Origin: Bog-473 sp963783965
GTDB lineage: Bacteria > Actinomycetota > Acidimicrobiia > Acidimicrobiales > RAAP-2
Length of the DNA: 64,000 bases
Assembly (NCBI GenBank): GCA_963783965.1
Contig: CAWAPQ010000001.1
Location: 124,001 to 188,000 of the forward strand
Direction of reading: 5' to 3'
Within the stretch, counting starts at the first letter, position 1. Each line of letters starts with the position of its first letter. The translations under genes and the position numbers were made by a program. Below, one piece after another: positions 25,156-33,605 of the stretch. The notes under the pieces were generated by a model that made no database searches, was not told the origin of the DNA, and saw only the letters and a list, made by a program, of their open reading frames with translations.

Positions 25156-26124
25156 GTGTCGCGGCGCCGTACCCCCACCGTCTCGCCCTCGCTGAGCCAC
25201 CGTCTCGACGTCCTGGCCCTGGTCATGACGGCGCTCATCGTCCTGACCGGGGCGGCGGTCCGCCTGACGGGTTCGGGCCTCGGTTGCGCCGACTGGCCCG
25301 AATGCTCGGTCGGCCACTTGACGCCGGCGCTGCAGTTCCACGGCCTGGTCGAATTCGGGAACCGCCTGGTCACCGTCGTCCTCACCGTGGCGGTGATCGC
25401 CGCCTTCCTCGGGTCGGTCTTCCGCACCCCGCGCCGTCGTGACCTGGTCTGGCTCAGTGGCGGGCTGGTCGCCGGCGTCCTGGCCCAGGCGGTGCTGGGC
25501 GGGATCGTCGTCTACACCAAACTCAACCCCTACGTCGTCATGGTGCACTTCTTCGCCACCATGCTCCTGCTGGTCGACGCGGTGGTGCTGGTGCATCGCT
25601 CACCTCGCGACTACGGCCCCGGGTCGGCGCACCTGCTGGTGCCCCGACCGATCATTCGCCTCTACTACGGCGCCCTGGCGATCCTGGCGCTGGTGATCGC
25701 CGCCGGCACCGCCGTCACCGGCGCCGGTCCCCACGCGGGCGACGCCTCGGGGCAGCAGGTGGCCAAGCGCATTCCCATCGCCCTGCGCGACATGGCCGAG
25801 CTCCACTCGAGTCTGGCTCTGCTGCTCATCGGCGTCACCATCGGCCTGGTGGTGGCCATCCACATGGGCGACGTTCCCGAGCGGGTGCGTCGCTCCGCCC
25901 GTGTCCTCTTGGTGGTGATGGTGGCGCAGGCGGCCGTCGGGTACACCCAGTACTTCACCCACCTGCCGGCGCTCCTGGTCGAGGTGCACATCCTGGGCGC
26001 CACGGCCCTGGTGATCGGATCCGTGCAGACGTTCCTGGCCTGCACATACCACGCTCCCGAGGTGCTGTCCGCCCCGCTCGTCCGCGACCCTTCGGCGGCG
26101 GGCGTCCCGATCGGTGCCCATTAG
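25156..26124 (+). CDS. ctaA: Heme A synthase (COX15/CtaA family)
   Basis: A 322-residue membrane protein with eight predicted helices in two four-helix bundles. The family signatures are GAAVRLTGSGLGCADWPEC near residue 25, with the conserved Cys pair of the first extracellular loop, then LVEFGNRLVT, and VHFFATMLLL with heme-ligand His. HSSLALLLIG and VEVHILGATAL follow in the second half. It oxidises heme O to heme A for cytochrome c oxidase. The frame is open further upstream, but the promoter and homology favour GTG 25156. It is divergent from ctaB. Confidence 0.94.
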   Translation: MSRRRTPTVSPSLSHRLDVLALVMTALIVLTGAAVRLTGSGLGCADWPECSVGHLTPALQFHGLVEFGNRLVTVVLTVAVIAAFLGSVFRTPRRRDLVWLSGGLVAGVLAQAVLGGIVVYTKLNPYVVMVHFFATMLLLVDAVVLVHRSPRDYGPGSAHLLVPRPIIRLYYGALAILALVIAAGTAVTGAGPHAGDASGQQVAKRIPIALRDMAELHSSLALLLIGVTIGLVVAIHMGDVPERVRRSARVLLVVMVAQAAVGYTQYFTHLPALLVEVHILGATALVIGSVQTFLACTYHAPEVLSAPLVRDPSAAGVPIGAH

Positions 26125-26157
26125 GCTCAGTTGTTCCGTGCCGACGCGCACGGCCCG

Positions 26158-26230
26158 GCCCCCATCGTCTAGCGGCCTAGGACACCGCCCTTTCACGGCG
26201 GCAGCACGGGTTCGAATCCCGTTGGGGGTG
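26158..26230 (+). tRNA. tRNA-Glu (TTC)
   Basis: A full cloverleaf is visible. The acceptor GCCCCCA pairs with TGGGGGT, the anticodon stem is CCGCC/GGCGG with loop CTTTCAC (anticodon TTC), and the T arm is ACGGG-TTCGAAT-CCCGT. No CCA is encoded. It lies 33 bp after ctaA. Confidence 0.97.
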
Positions 26231-26244
26231 CTTCGTGAGCTGAA

Positions 26245-27261
26245 TCAGAGCCAGTGTCTCCGCTTGAAGACGATGTATAGGGTCGTCGAGGTCACCACCA
26301 TGAGGGCGAGCGCCAGCGGGTATCCGTAGTAGAGGTGGAGCTCGGGCATGTGCTCGAAGTTCATGCCATAGACGGTCCCCACCAGCGTGGGGGCGAAGAG
26401 GATGGCGGCCCACGCCGAGATCTTCTTGACCTCTTCGTTCTGGGCGACACTCGTCTCGGTCAGGCTGCGCATCTCGTCGTTCTGCTGCTGGCTGACCAGC
26501 GTGCTGTGCACCGTCAGCGCGTTCTGCAGCAACGTCCGGAAGGCATCGGCCCGTTCGACGATGCGGATGACATGGTCCTTGACGTCGCGCAGGTAGCGCT
26601 GGAGCTCGAGGTTCACCCCGTACTTCTCGAAACCAGCTTCCAGGGCGTCGAGCATCGGGCCCAGGGGCTGCGTGGCCCGCTGGAACTCGATCACCTCGCG
26701 TGACAGCTCGTAGATGCGCCGGGTGACGGCGGGATCGCCCCTGAAGAGCTGGTCCTCGATTTCGTCGATGTCGTTCTCCAACCCGTTCACGACGGGGCCG
26801 TACTCGTCGACCACCTGGTCCAGAATTGCGTAGAGCACTGCTTCGGGGCCCAGGCGCAGCAGTTCGGGCGACTCCTCCAATCGCTTGCGCACCAGCCCGA
26901 GATCTGGGGTCTCAGCGTGACGAATCGTCACGACGAAGTCCTCCCCCGTGAAGACGTGCAGCTCCCCGAATTCGACGGTCTCCTCCGCATCGACATACCG
27001 GGCCGGACGCAACACCGTGAAGAGCGTCGTGCCGTACCGCTCGAGCTTCGGCCGTTGGTGCGCCGCCACCGCGTCCTCGACGGCCAGCTCGTGCAGGTCG
27101 AACTCGTGGGCGACCGAGTGGATCTCCTCGACATCGGGGCGGTACAAGCCGATCCAGGCCATGCCCCGTCGCTCGCGCAGCACCTCGTAGGTCTCATCGA
27201 GACTGTGAGGATCGGCACTGCGTCGGCCATCGACGTACACCGCGTTGTTGACCAGTGGCAT
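26245..27261 (-). CDS. corA: CorA-type divalent cation (Mg2+/Co2+) transporter
   Basis: This 338-residue protein has a large cytoplasmic N-terminal domain (about 1-275) with a long helix rich in charged residues. Two C-terminal membrane helices follow, joined by the signature loop containing YGMNFEHMPEL (GMN motif near residue 300). The basic RRHWL tail is also typical. It forms a pentameric magnesium channel in the cell membrane. ATG 27261 fits the family start. It is divergent from the VOC pair across ~180 bp. Confidence 0.93.
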   Translation of the reverse strand: MPLVNNAVYVDGRRSADPHSLDETYEVLRERRGMAWIGLYRPDVEEIHSVAHEFDLHELAVEDAVAAHQRPKLERYGTTLFTVLRPARYVDAEETVEFGELHVFTGEDFVVTIRHAETPDLGLVRKRLEESPELLRLGPEAVLYAILDQVVDEYGPVVNGLENDIDEIEDQLFRGDPAVTRRIYELSREVIEFQRATQPLGPMLDALEAGFEKYGVNLELQRYLRDVKDHVIRIVERADAFRTLLQNALTVHSTLVSQQQNDEMRSLTETSVAQNEEVKKISAWAAILFAPTLVGTVYGMNFEHMPELHLYYGYPLALALMVVTSTTLYIVFKRRHWL

Positions 27262-27443
27262 TGTCGTCCTCGCTGTAGGGGGAGAGTTGCTCGATCCGGA
27301 CCCACGGTAGCGCCGGCCCTGAACGCGGCCGGTGGTGCTCCACGCGCCGGCCAGGGCGGTCCGGTTCAGTCCGGTCGAGGCGCGGTCGCCCGAGTTCGGT
27401 CAGACTGTGCACAAGAGAACAGTGGACGAAGGAGCGGGGGACG

Positions 27444-27854
27444 ATGCGGTTCAACCACATGGAGTTGACCTTTCCGGTCGGCAGCCTGACCACGGCGCTG
27501 CGAGAGGAGATCGACGGTTTCTACGGCTCGATCTTCGGCTGGAAGGGTCTCGATACCGACGTCGTCGGGCAGTCCTGTCACCTGCTGATGCCCGACGCCG
27601 ATCAATTCCTCCTCCTGGCCGAGAGCGAACGACCGATCAGCTCGCCCGGCTACGACCACCTCGGGTTGCTGCAGGACACCCGTCAGGAGGTCGACGACCT
27701 CCTCGACGCCTGCGAACGGTATGCGGAGAAGGACGATCGGGTTTCGATCAAGCGGTACGAGGACCTCGTCTACCCGGGCCTGACCGTGCATGCGTTCTAC
27801 GTCAAGTACCTGCTGCCGATCTACTTCGACGTGCAGAGCATGGAGCGTGCATAG
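27444..27854 (+). CDS. VOC-fold (glyoxalase/bleomycin-resistance-like) protein, copy 1
   Basis: A 136-residue single-module vicinal oxygen chelate protein. It has the beta-alpha-beta-beta-beta pattern with MRFNHMELT at the first metal-ligand His, a fold-typical FYGSIFGWKG, and DHLGLL in the second module half. Activity and substrate are unknown. AAGGAG precedes the ATG. The downstream gene encodes a close paralogue of identical length, 52 bp away on the same strand, so this is a recent tandem duplication. Confidence 0.8.
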   Translation: MRFNHMELTFPVGSLTTALREEIDGFYGSIFGWKGLDTDVVGQSCHLLMPDADQFLLLAESERPISSPGYDHLGLLQDTRQEVDDLLDACERYAEKDDRVSIKRYEDLVYPGLTVHAFYVKYLLPIYFDVQSMERA

Positions 27855-27906
27855 CTCCCTCGGTCAGGATCACGACAGCGGACGGGCGACGAGGAGGCGG
27901 AGAACA

Positions 27907-28317
27907 ATGCGCTTCGACCACATGGAGCTGACGGTACCGGTCGGCAGCTTGACCACGGCGTTGTGTGAAGAGATCGACGGCTTCTACGGCTCGATCTTCG
28001 GGTGGAGCGGGTTCGATATCGATGTGGCCGGACGGCCCTGCCGTCTGCTGCAGTGCGGCGCGCGCCAGTTCATTCAGCTCCTGGAGAGCGAGCGGCCCAT
28101 GCAGTCGCCCGGTTCCGACCACCTTGGTCTCTTGCTGGACTCCCGCCAGGAGGTCGAAGACGCTCTCGAGGCCTGCGAGCGGTTCGCCGAGAAGGACGAC
28201 AGGGTCTCGGTTCAGCGTCGCGAGGACCTCGCGTATCCCGGCCTCACCGTGCACACGTTCTATGTCAAGTACCTGTTGCCGATCTCCTTCGACGTGCACA
28301 GCCAGGAGCCTTCGTAG
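27907..28317 (+). CDS. VOC-fold protein, copy 2 (tandem paralogue)
   Basis: A 136-residue paralogue of the preceding gene. Long blocks are identical (PVGSLTTAL, EEIDGFYGSIFGW, EKDDRVS, YPGLTVH, FYVKYLLPI). The differences concentrate in the middle strands around CRLLQCGARQF, which line the pocket in VOC proteins. The two may form a heterodimer or have diverged in ligand. GAGGAGGCGGAG gives a strong ribosome site. It is convergent with the GH5 gene, 10 bp between stops. Confidence 0.8.
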   Translation: MRFDHMELTVPVGSLTTALCEEIDGFYGSIFGWSGFDIDVAGRPCRLLQCGARQFIQLLESERPMQSPGSDHLGLLLDSRQEVEDALEACERFAEKDDRVSVQRREDLAYPGLTVHTFYVKYLLPISFDVHSQEPS

Positions 28318-28327
28318 CACCAGGTGA

Positions 28328-30229
28328 TCAGGACGACGGGCAGGCTCCTGCCGTGACGGTGATGTACACCTGCGCCGGATGCCCGACCGTCTGCACGGTG
28401 AGGTGGCTCGCCCCGGGCTTCGAGGTGATCTGGCCTCCCTTGACCGCCGAACACCACCCGTTCGGGTAGTGCTGCGAGGCCGCGATCGCAATGGTCGTGA
28501 CGCCGTGCGCGGCCGCCGTCGGCGCATACACCATGTTGAACGCCCCCGTGAACGGATTGAAGATGACGGAGTTGGGGTCGCCCGCCACCGCCTGTGGATA
28601 GGTGCGGGAGAGCACCGTCACGATCGGCGAATAGGACCCATCCGGCTGCACGAGTCCCTCGGCCGAGGAGCCCGTCGGATCGTCGTAGTACTTCCACGCC
28701 CAGTAGATCCAGCCCAACTGGTCCAAACCGGCCCATTCGACGTCGAAGCCGGCCAAGGGGACGCTCGTCGTCGCGCCGAACTCGCTCATGAAGATGGCGG
28801 GCCCGCTGGGCTGTTCGGCGGAGCCCATGGAGAGGCGGGTGATGTCCTGCTCAGAGGCGGCGGTCTCCTCCGCCTGCAGGCACTTGATGAGGTCGGTGGG
28901 ATTGCCGGTCACCGGGCTGCGATCGCCGCAGTAGGTGTGGAAGTTGAAGACGACGCGCTTGAAGGGGAGTGGGCCCAACTGTGAAGGAATGTTGCCCCCC
29001 GTCACCCAATAGATGTCCGGTTCGACGAAGGTCAGGTGATGGCTGTCGACCGACTGGATGGTCGGGATGACGCCGTTGTCGGGATCTCCGGCAGGGCAGG
29101 TCAGCGCACCCGCACCATTGGCCAGGAGAGCCGAATGCGCCTTGCCGATGTAGAAGCACTCCAGCTGCCCGGTGAAGGTGGACTCTGATGCCGTCTGGGT
29201 CTCCGTGGAGAAGGGTTCGTTGTAGGGGTCGTAGCCGACCACCCAGGGGTCGTTCTTGAAGTACTGCGCCACCGTCTTCCACACGAGGTCGTAGTTGCCC
29301 TGGAGATTCCCCACCACGTCGTTGCTCCAGAAGTGCCCCACGGCTGTCTGGAGGGTGGGGTTCGAGTAGTTGTTCGACCACCGGCCGCCCTTGGGGACGA
29401 TCGGCACGTTGTTGGTGCACACCGCCCAATTCGGCGCGCCCTCGCCGCGGAAGTTCTGGTTGTAGACATCCTGGTGCATGTCGAGCAGGGTATAAATCCC
29501 GTAACGGGCGAGCAGCTTGACTGTGGCCGCCACGTGGCGCAGGTATCGCTCTGCGACGGCCCGGTTCCATTCGTGCGCGTTGCCCGGAGCTCCCGGCGTA
29601 CAGACCTGGGGCTGGTTGGGTCCGCCTGATCCCGGCTCGAGCGCCTGCCATTCGATGCCGAGGCGCACCACATTGAAACCGAGACGCTGCATTTTCGCGG
29701 CGTCGGTGGCGTCGAAGTTCCATGGTTCGCCCGGATCGGGGTAGGCGATATAGGGCGCATGTTTGTACACGACGTTCACGCCGTGCAGCAGGATGACTCG
29801 CCCGTTGGCGTCATAGAGATACGGGCCGCCGGGTGAGCTCAGATAGCTCGGGACATTCGGGCCGTTTCCCCGTGAAGACACCCCGCTGCTGCTCTGGTAC
29901 TGCACCCCCGAACCGCGCAGGGCCACGACGTGCGGTGTCAGGGCGTCCAAGTTGGGCTGGTTGACCACGTGTTGCGGCGTCGTGGTCGCGGTCGTCGACG
30001 GGGCGACCGGCGCCGGGACGGCAGAGGTGCTCGTGGTCGGCGCGGCGGTCGTCGTCGTCGTGGTCGTCGGAGGCTGGGTCGTTGTCGTTGTCGTTGACGG
30101 CCGGGGCGCGACCGTCGTCGAGGTGGCGCCTCCCGCGCTTGTCGCGTCGATCGCACCGAGCAAGGGGCCGGACACCATGACCGCGACGGCGAAGACGGCC
30201 TTCTTCGGATAGGTGAACCTGAGCCCCAT
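28328..30229 (-). CDS. Secreted GH5-family glycosidase, endoglycoceramidase-like
   Basis: This 633-residue protein has a signal peptide, then a Thr/Pro-rich linker (about residues 40-90), then a (beta/alpha)8 GH5 domain. LLDMHQDVYN near residue 255 and the acid/base Glu in YDPYNEPF are seen, with FNFHTYCGD and the nucleophile Glu in MSEFGATTS. The DMHQDVYN plus NEPF pattern resembles endoglycoceramidases and related GH5 enzymes that cut glycolipids. A C-terminal beta-rich domain of ~90 residues follows. ATG 30229 after AGAGGGAG is preferred to an open extension upstream. Substrate is inferred. Confidence 0.8.
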   Translation of the reverse strand: MGLRFTYPKKAVFAVAVMVSGPLLGAIDATSAGGATSTTVAPRPSTTTTTTQPPTTTTTTTAAPTTSTSAVPAPVAPSTTATTTPQHVVNQPNLDALTPHVVALRGSGVQYQSSSGVSSRGNGPNVPSYLSSPGGPYLYDANGRVILLHGVNVVYKHAPYIAYPDPGEPWNFDATDAAKMQRLGFNVVRLGIEWQALEPGSGGPNQPQVCTPGAPGNAHEWNRAVAERYLRHVAATVKLLARYGIYTLLDMHQDVYNQNFRGEGAPNWAVCTNNVPIVPKGGRWSNNYSNPTLQTAVGHFWSNDVVGNLQGNYDLVWKTVAQYFKNDPWVVGYDPYNEPFSTETQTASESTFTGQLECFYIGKAHSALLANGAGALTCPAGDPDNGVIPTIQSVDSHHLTFVEPDIYWVTGGNIPSQLGPLPFKRVVFNFHTYCGDRSPVTGNPTDLIKCLQAEETAASEQDITRLSMGSAEQPSGPAIFMSEFGATTSVPLAGFDVEWAGLDQLGWIYWAWKYYDDPTGSSAEGLVQPDGSYSPIVTVLSRTYPQAVAGDPNSVIFNPFTGAFNMVYAPTAAAHGVTTIAIAASQHYPNGWCSAVKGGQITSKPGASHLTVQTVGHPAQVYITVTAGACPSS

Positions 30230-30377
30230 CAGCTCCCTCTCTCGTCCGCCATCGCTCTCGCTGAGCCCGCACGACTGTAACCAGTCCATCGTAGAGAGCG
30301 GTGCACAGGCGTCACTCGATTGTGCGGCTCCGGGTCGGTATCGCCTCCGCTAGCCCGGGGCCGCCGCCGCGGGCTCC

Positions 30378-32690
30378 TTAGATCAGACGCCCGCGCCGCT
30401 TTCCCCGCACAAAGAGATCGGCTGAAGACCGGAGATCGACTTGCATCTGGTTCTGGGTCTCCAGGAGCTCATCGGCCCACAGCATCTGCAACGTCGTCTG
30501 TACCCGATCGGCCCGCTGCTGCTCCCGGACGTCCTCGAACGCCCTGCGCAGGACGTCATGAAGCACCGCACCGTGGGGTACTGGTTCGTCGACGCTCTCG
30601 CTGCGATCGGACAGCATGTCGGCGAAGCGCTCGTACCAGCGGTGCGCTGCCGCGTAGGAATCTCGCAGGACGGCCTCGGCGACGGCCACCGACTCGACTT
30701 CGGTTTGCCCCGCGTCCGGAGGGCGGACAGGAAACGTGGCGAGCGTGAACGCCGCCAGCCGCAGCCGATTCGATCCCGTGAAGAGCCGGGAGATGGTCTC
30801 CACGGACACCACCTTCGCTCCCCGCTCGGCGAAGAACTGGCGGAAGGCGTCGTCACAAATGAGGTAGGCGCGGTGTGAGGCCTGCTGGCTGGCATCGGTG
30901 TCGAAGTGCCGGCTGGTCACCGTCAACCGCCCGACCGCATCGGTCAGGTACGCGGAGCTCGCCACAAACGCCGCGGAAAGGGCACGCCCGAGTGCTGCGG
31001 TCGCACCCCGAGGCCAAAACAGAATCCCGACAACGATGCTCACCCCGCAGCCAATGGCCACATCCTCGAACCTCGTCAGTCCGACCTTCCACCCGACGGG
31101 CTGAATGATGTTGAACAGGATGATCACGACCAAGGTGAAGGCCGCCTGCCCCGCGGCGAAGGAGATCATGGAAGGTGCCATGCCCGACAGCAACACGGCG
31201 AGTGGGAGAACCACCCACAAGAAAACGGAATGATCCGCCAGGCCGATCATGATCACCGACCCTGCGATGAAGCCAACCGCCGTTCCTCCGATGGCGCGCA
31301 GGGCGGTGGCTCCCGTTCCGAGGGCACTCGAGCGCAACACCGACATGGTGCCGAGCACGACCCAGAAGCCGTGCGAGACGTTCGTGACCTCGACCACCGC
31401 GACGGCCAATGCCAGACCCACCGCGCCACGCAGGGCATTGCGGAACCAGACGGAACGGAAGGAGAGGTGCGAGAGCACACGATGCGCGAGGGCTTGCGGG
31501 GCGGACTCGTCGGCCATGCCCAGGCGGCGGTCGCTCACTGCCTCAGCGCCGGCTGCCTCGAGTGCCGCATCCGCCACGAGCTCGGTGGCGATGCCCAGCG
31601 CCCTGGCGTGAAAACCGGGGTCGAGCGTGCCGGCGATGCTCACCCCGTTTCCCGACTCCACGGGGGGGCCGGAGGACGACGGCGCCGCCGTCTCCGCCTC
31701 TGTCAGCGCGCTCACGTCGGCCTCGAGGGCGGCCACCATCAACTGGTCCAGTCTTCGAGCCGACCCTTGTACCGCTGCAATGCGCGCCTGATCGTGGACC
31801 GGGTGCCCCTCACCGTCGCAGATCAGTGCGGCTACCTGATGGAGTGTCTCGGCCACCTGCTCGGTCACAGCTCGGGCGGGGAGCGGGTCCGTCGACCAGT
31901 TCCCGTCGCCGGTCATGGCCGTGTTCTCGGCAACCCATTCGACCCGGCCCACCAGCTTGGAGAGCGCCACTGCCCCCGACGCGGCGCCTGTCGGAGGGTA
32001 GGGCGTACCAGAGAATTGCTGGCTGAGCCGTTGCAGCTCGGTAGTCACGTCGGCGTACACCAGCGCATCGTCCGTACCGGCAGAGCGGGCGTCGGCCAGG
32101 CGGCCGACAGCCGAGATCGCCGTAGCCAAGCGGCGTCGGAGGTTGTCGTGCCAGGGCGGCGGCCACACCCACATGCAGGCCGCGATGCAGAAGACGGCAG
32201 CAATCGTCCACCCGATCAGCCGCGGCCCGATCGCCGACGCCGGCTGAGCTACGGCGACGGGCAGGACGAAGGTGAGGAGCGCGGCCGTCGTCGCCGTGGC
32301 CGCCTGGGGCGCGACAACGCCGGCAAAGAGCACGGCAAAACCCACGAGTGCCATCGTCACGACGGCCGCCACCCTGTTCGTCGACACGAAGGTGCCGAGT
32401 ACGACGAAACAGGCCCCCACGACGTAGAGGCCCCCGTAGGAGGCGATGCGTGTCGGAGGTCGGCCGGTGAACTCAACCAGGAGCAGGAGCGCGAAGGACC
32501 CAAAAGCGCCGAACAGGGCGACCTGGGGGTTCGAGAACGCGGCGTGGGTCAGGGCGAACACCAACGGCATGACCACGGCGGCCCTGACGGAGCGCTTGAC
32601 CACGAGGAGGTCAGGGTCCTTCGATCTGATCCAGTGGACGACGCCGGACCGCGCCGGAGCGGGGGGCACTGACGTCGTCGGGTCGGTCAC
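30378..32690 (-). CDS. FUSC-family (aromatic acid exporter-like) membrane protein
   Basis: A 770-residue protein with two sets of five to six membrane helices (about residues 30-180 and 420-560), each followed by a cytoplasmic helical domain. This is the duplicated architecture of fusaric-acid-resistance and aromatic-acid exporter proteins. WVWPPPW ends the first membrane block and RNALRGAVGLALAVAVVEVT begins the second. It probably exports small aromatic or amphipathic compounds. The start is GTG with no clear ribosome site. It stands alone between the GH5 gene and the TfoX-like gene. Confidence 0.82.
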   Translation of the reverse strand: MTDPTTSVPPAPARSGVVHWIRSKDPDLLVVKRSVRAAVVMPLVFALTHAAFSNPQVALFGAFGSFALLLLVEFTGRPPTRIASYGGLYVVGACFVVLGTFVSTNRVAAVVTMALVGFAVLFAGVVAPQAATATTAALLTFVLPVAVAQPASAIGPRLIGWTIAAVFCIAACMWVWPPPWHDNLRRRLATAISAVGRLADARSAGTDDALVYADVTTELQRLSQQFSGTPYPPTGAASGAVALSKLVGRVEWVAENTAMTGDGNWSTDPLPARAVTEQVAETLHQVAALICDGEGHPVHDQARIAAVQGSARRLDQLMVAALEADVSALTEAETAAPSSSGPPVESGNGVSIAGTLDPGFHARALGIATELVADAALEAAGAEAVSDRRLGMADESAPQALAHRVLSHLSFRSVWFRNALRGAVGLALAVAVVEVTNVSHGFWVVLGTMSVLRSSALGTGATALRAIGGTAVGFIAGSVIMIGLADHSVFLWVVLPLAVLLSGMAPSMISFAAGQAAFTLVVIILFNIIQPVGWKVGLTRFEDVAIGCGVSIVVGILFWPRGATAALGRALSAAFVASSAYLTDAVGRLTVTSRHFDTDASQQASHRAYLICDDAFRQFFAERGAKVVSVETISRLFTGSNRLRLAAFTLATFPVRPPDAGQTEVESVAVAEAVLRDSYAAAHRWYERFADMLSDRSESVDEPVPHGAVLHDVLRRAFEDVREQQRADRVQTTLQMLWADELLETQNQMQVDLRSSADLFVRGKRRGRLI

Positions 32691-32720
32691 AGGGCGGAGC
32701 GCATCATGGCGGAGAGCGGA

Positions 32721-33056
32721 TTATCCCTTTGCGGGCAGGGAGCGCGCGAAGCCGACTCCGAGATCGACCCATTTGGCCAGCTGGCGGGTGGTCCTGAGGT
32801 CGTCGGCACCGACCCGGAGCCAGCCCGGTGTGGGCCGGCCGCGCATGACGGCCACCGACGCCTTCGTCGTCGTTACCAGCTGGTCCGACCGCTCCGGGTC
32901 GACCCGGACCAGAACGCCCCCCCGCCCGCTGGCGGCGATCGCCATGTTCCCCCCCACGAGGAAGGCAAGACCGCCGAACATCTTCTTCTCGGTGAGGTGG
33001 CGCTCGGTGCCCACCAGGGACCTGATGCGCTGGGCGAGATCTTCGTCATACGCCAC
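32721..33056 (-). CDS. TfoX N-terminal-domain protein
   Basis: This 111-residue protein matches the stand-alone TfoX/Sxy N-terminal domain (EKKMFGGLAFLVGGNMAIAA, then GVLVRVDP). In proteobacteria two-domain TfoX activates competence genes. Single-domain actinobacterial homologues have no established role. The start is GTG 33056, 6 nt after a TACGCT hexamer, suggesting a leaderless message. Confidence 0.82.
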   Translation of the reverse strand: MAYDEDLAQRIRSLVGTERHLTEKKMFGGLAFLVGGNMAIAASGRGGVLVRVDPERSDQLVTTTKASVAVMRGRPTPGWLRVGADDLRTTRQLAKWVDLGVGFARSLPAKG

Positions 33057-33106
33057 GTCACCAGCGTACGCAACGTTGTCTCAGCCTGTCGCGGAACGCG
33101 GCGGTC

Positions 33107-33604
33107 CTACCCCAGCTCGGTCAAAAGGTCGCGGCACCGTTGGGCATCGCTGCGCAGCTTGGACCGGAAGTCATCCATGCGGGCCAGCTTGGTGCTGATC
33201 TGTTCGGCCAACGACTCGTTGAGCACAAGAGCCTCCTGGAGTGTCGCCTTCTGTGCGGCGAGCGCTTTCTTGCTCGTCGCACCTTTGGTGGCGCGGTAAG
33301 AGGCCCGGAGCTCGTCGAGCCTCGTCTCCAGGGCCAGGAACTCGCGGATCTCGTCGAGGTTCATGCCGAGCACTTCGCGCAGCTCGAGGATCCGGCGCAG
33401 GTGGGCAAGGTCTTCTGGCGTGTAGCGACGCTCACCACCGGCGGTGTACTGCGAAGGCGCGAGCAGGCCGAGCTCTTCGTAGTAACGCAGGGTCCGGGCC
33501 GAGACGCCGACCCGGGTCGCGGCGTCACTGATACGGATACCCGCATCACCGCCATCCTTCAAAACGGGCGCAGCGGTCGCGTTGCGTTGCGTCGAGACAG
33601 CCAC
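33107..33604 (-). CDS. MerR-family transcriptional regulator
   Basis: A 165-residue protein with an N-terminal MerR winged helix (IRISDAATRVGVSARTLRYYEELGLL, residues about 22-50, then RRYTPEDLAHLRRI) and a C-terminal coiled-coil with no Cys metal ligands. That places it in the drug- or small-molecule-sensing rather than metal-sensing branch. GTG 33604 lies just after the MFS stop, so it is co-transcribed with the exporter. It probably controls the promoter at 35410-35425 upstream of that operon. Confidence 0.9.
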   Translation of the reverse strand: MAVSTQRNATAAPVLKDGGDAGIRISDAATRVGVSARTLRYYEELGLLAPSQYTAGGERRYTPEDLAHLRRILELREVLGMNLDEIREFLALETRLDELRASYRATKGATSKKALAAQKATLQEALVLNESLAEQISTKLARMDDFRSKLRSDAQRCRDLLTELG

Positions 33605-33605
33605 G

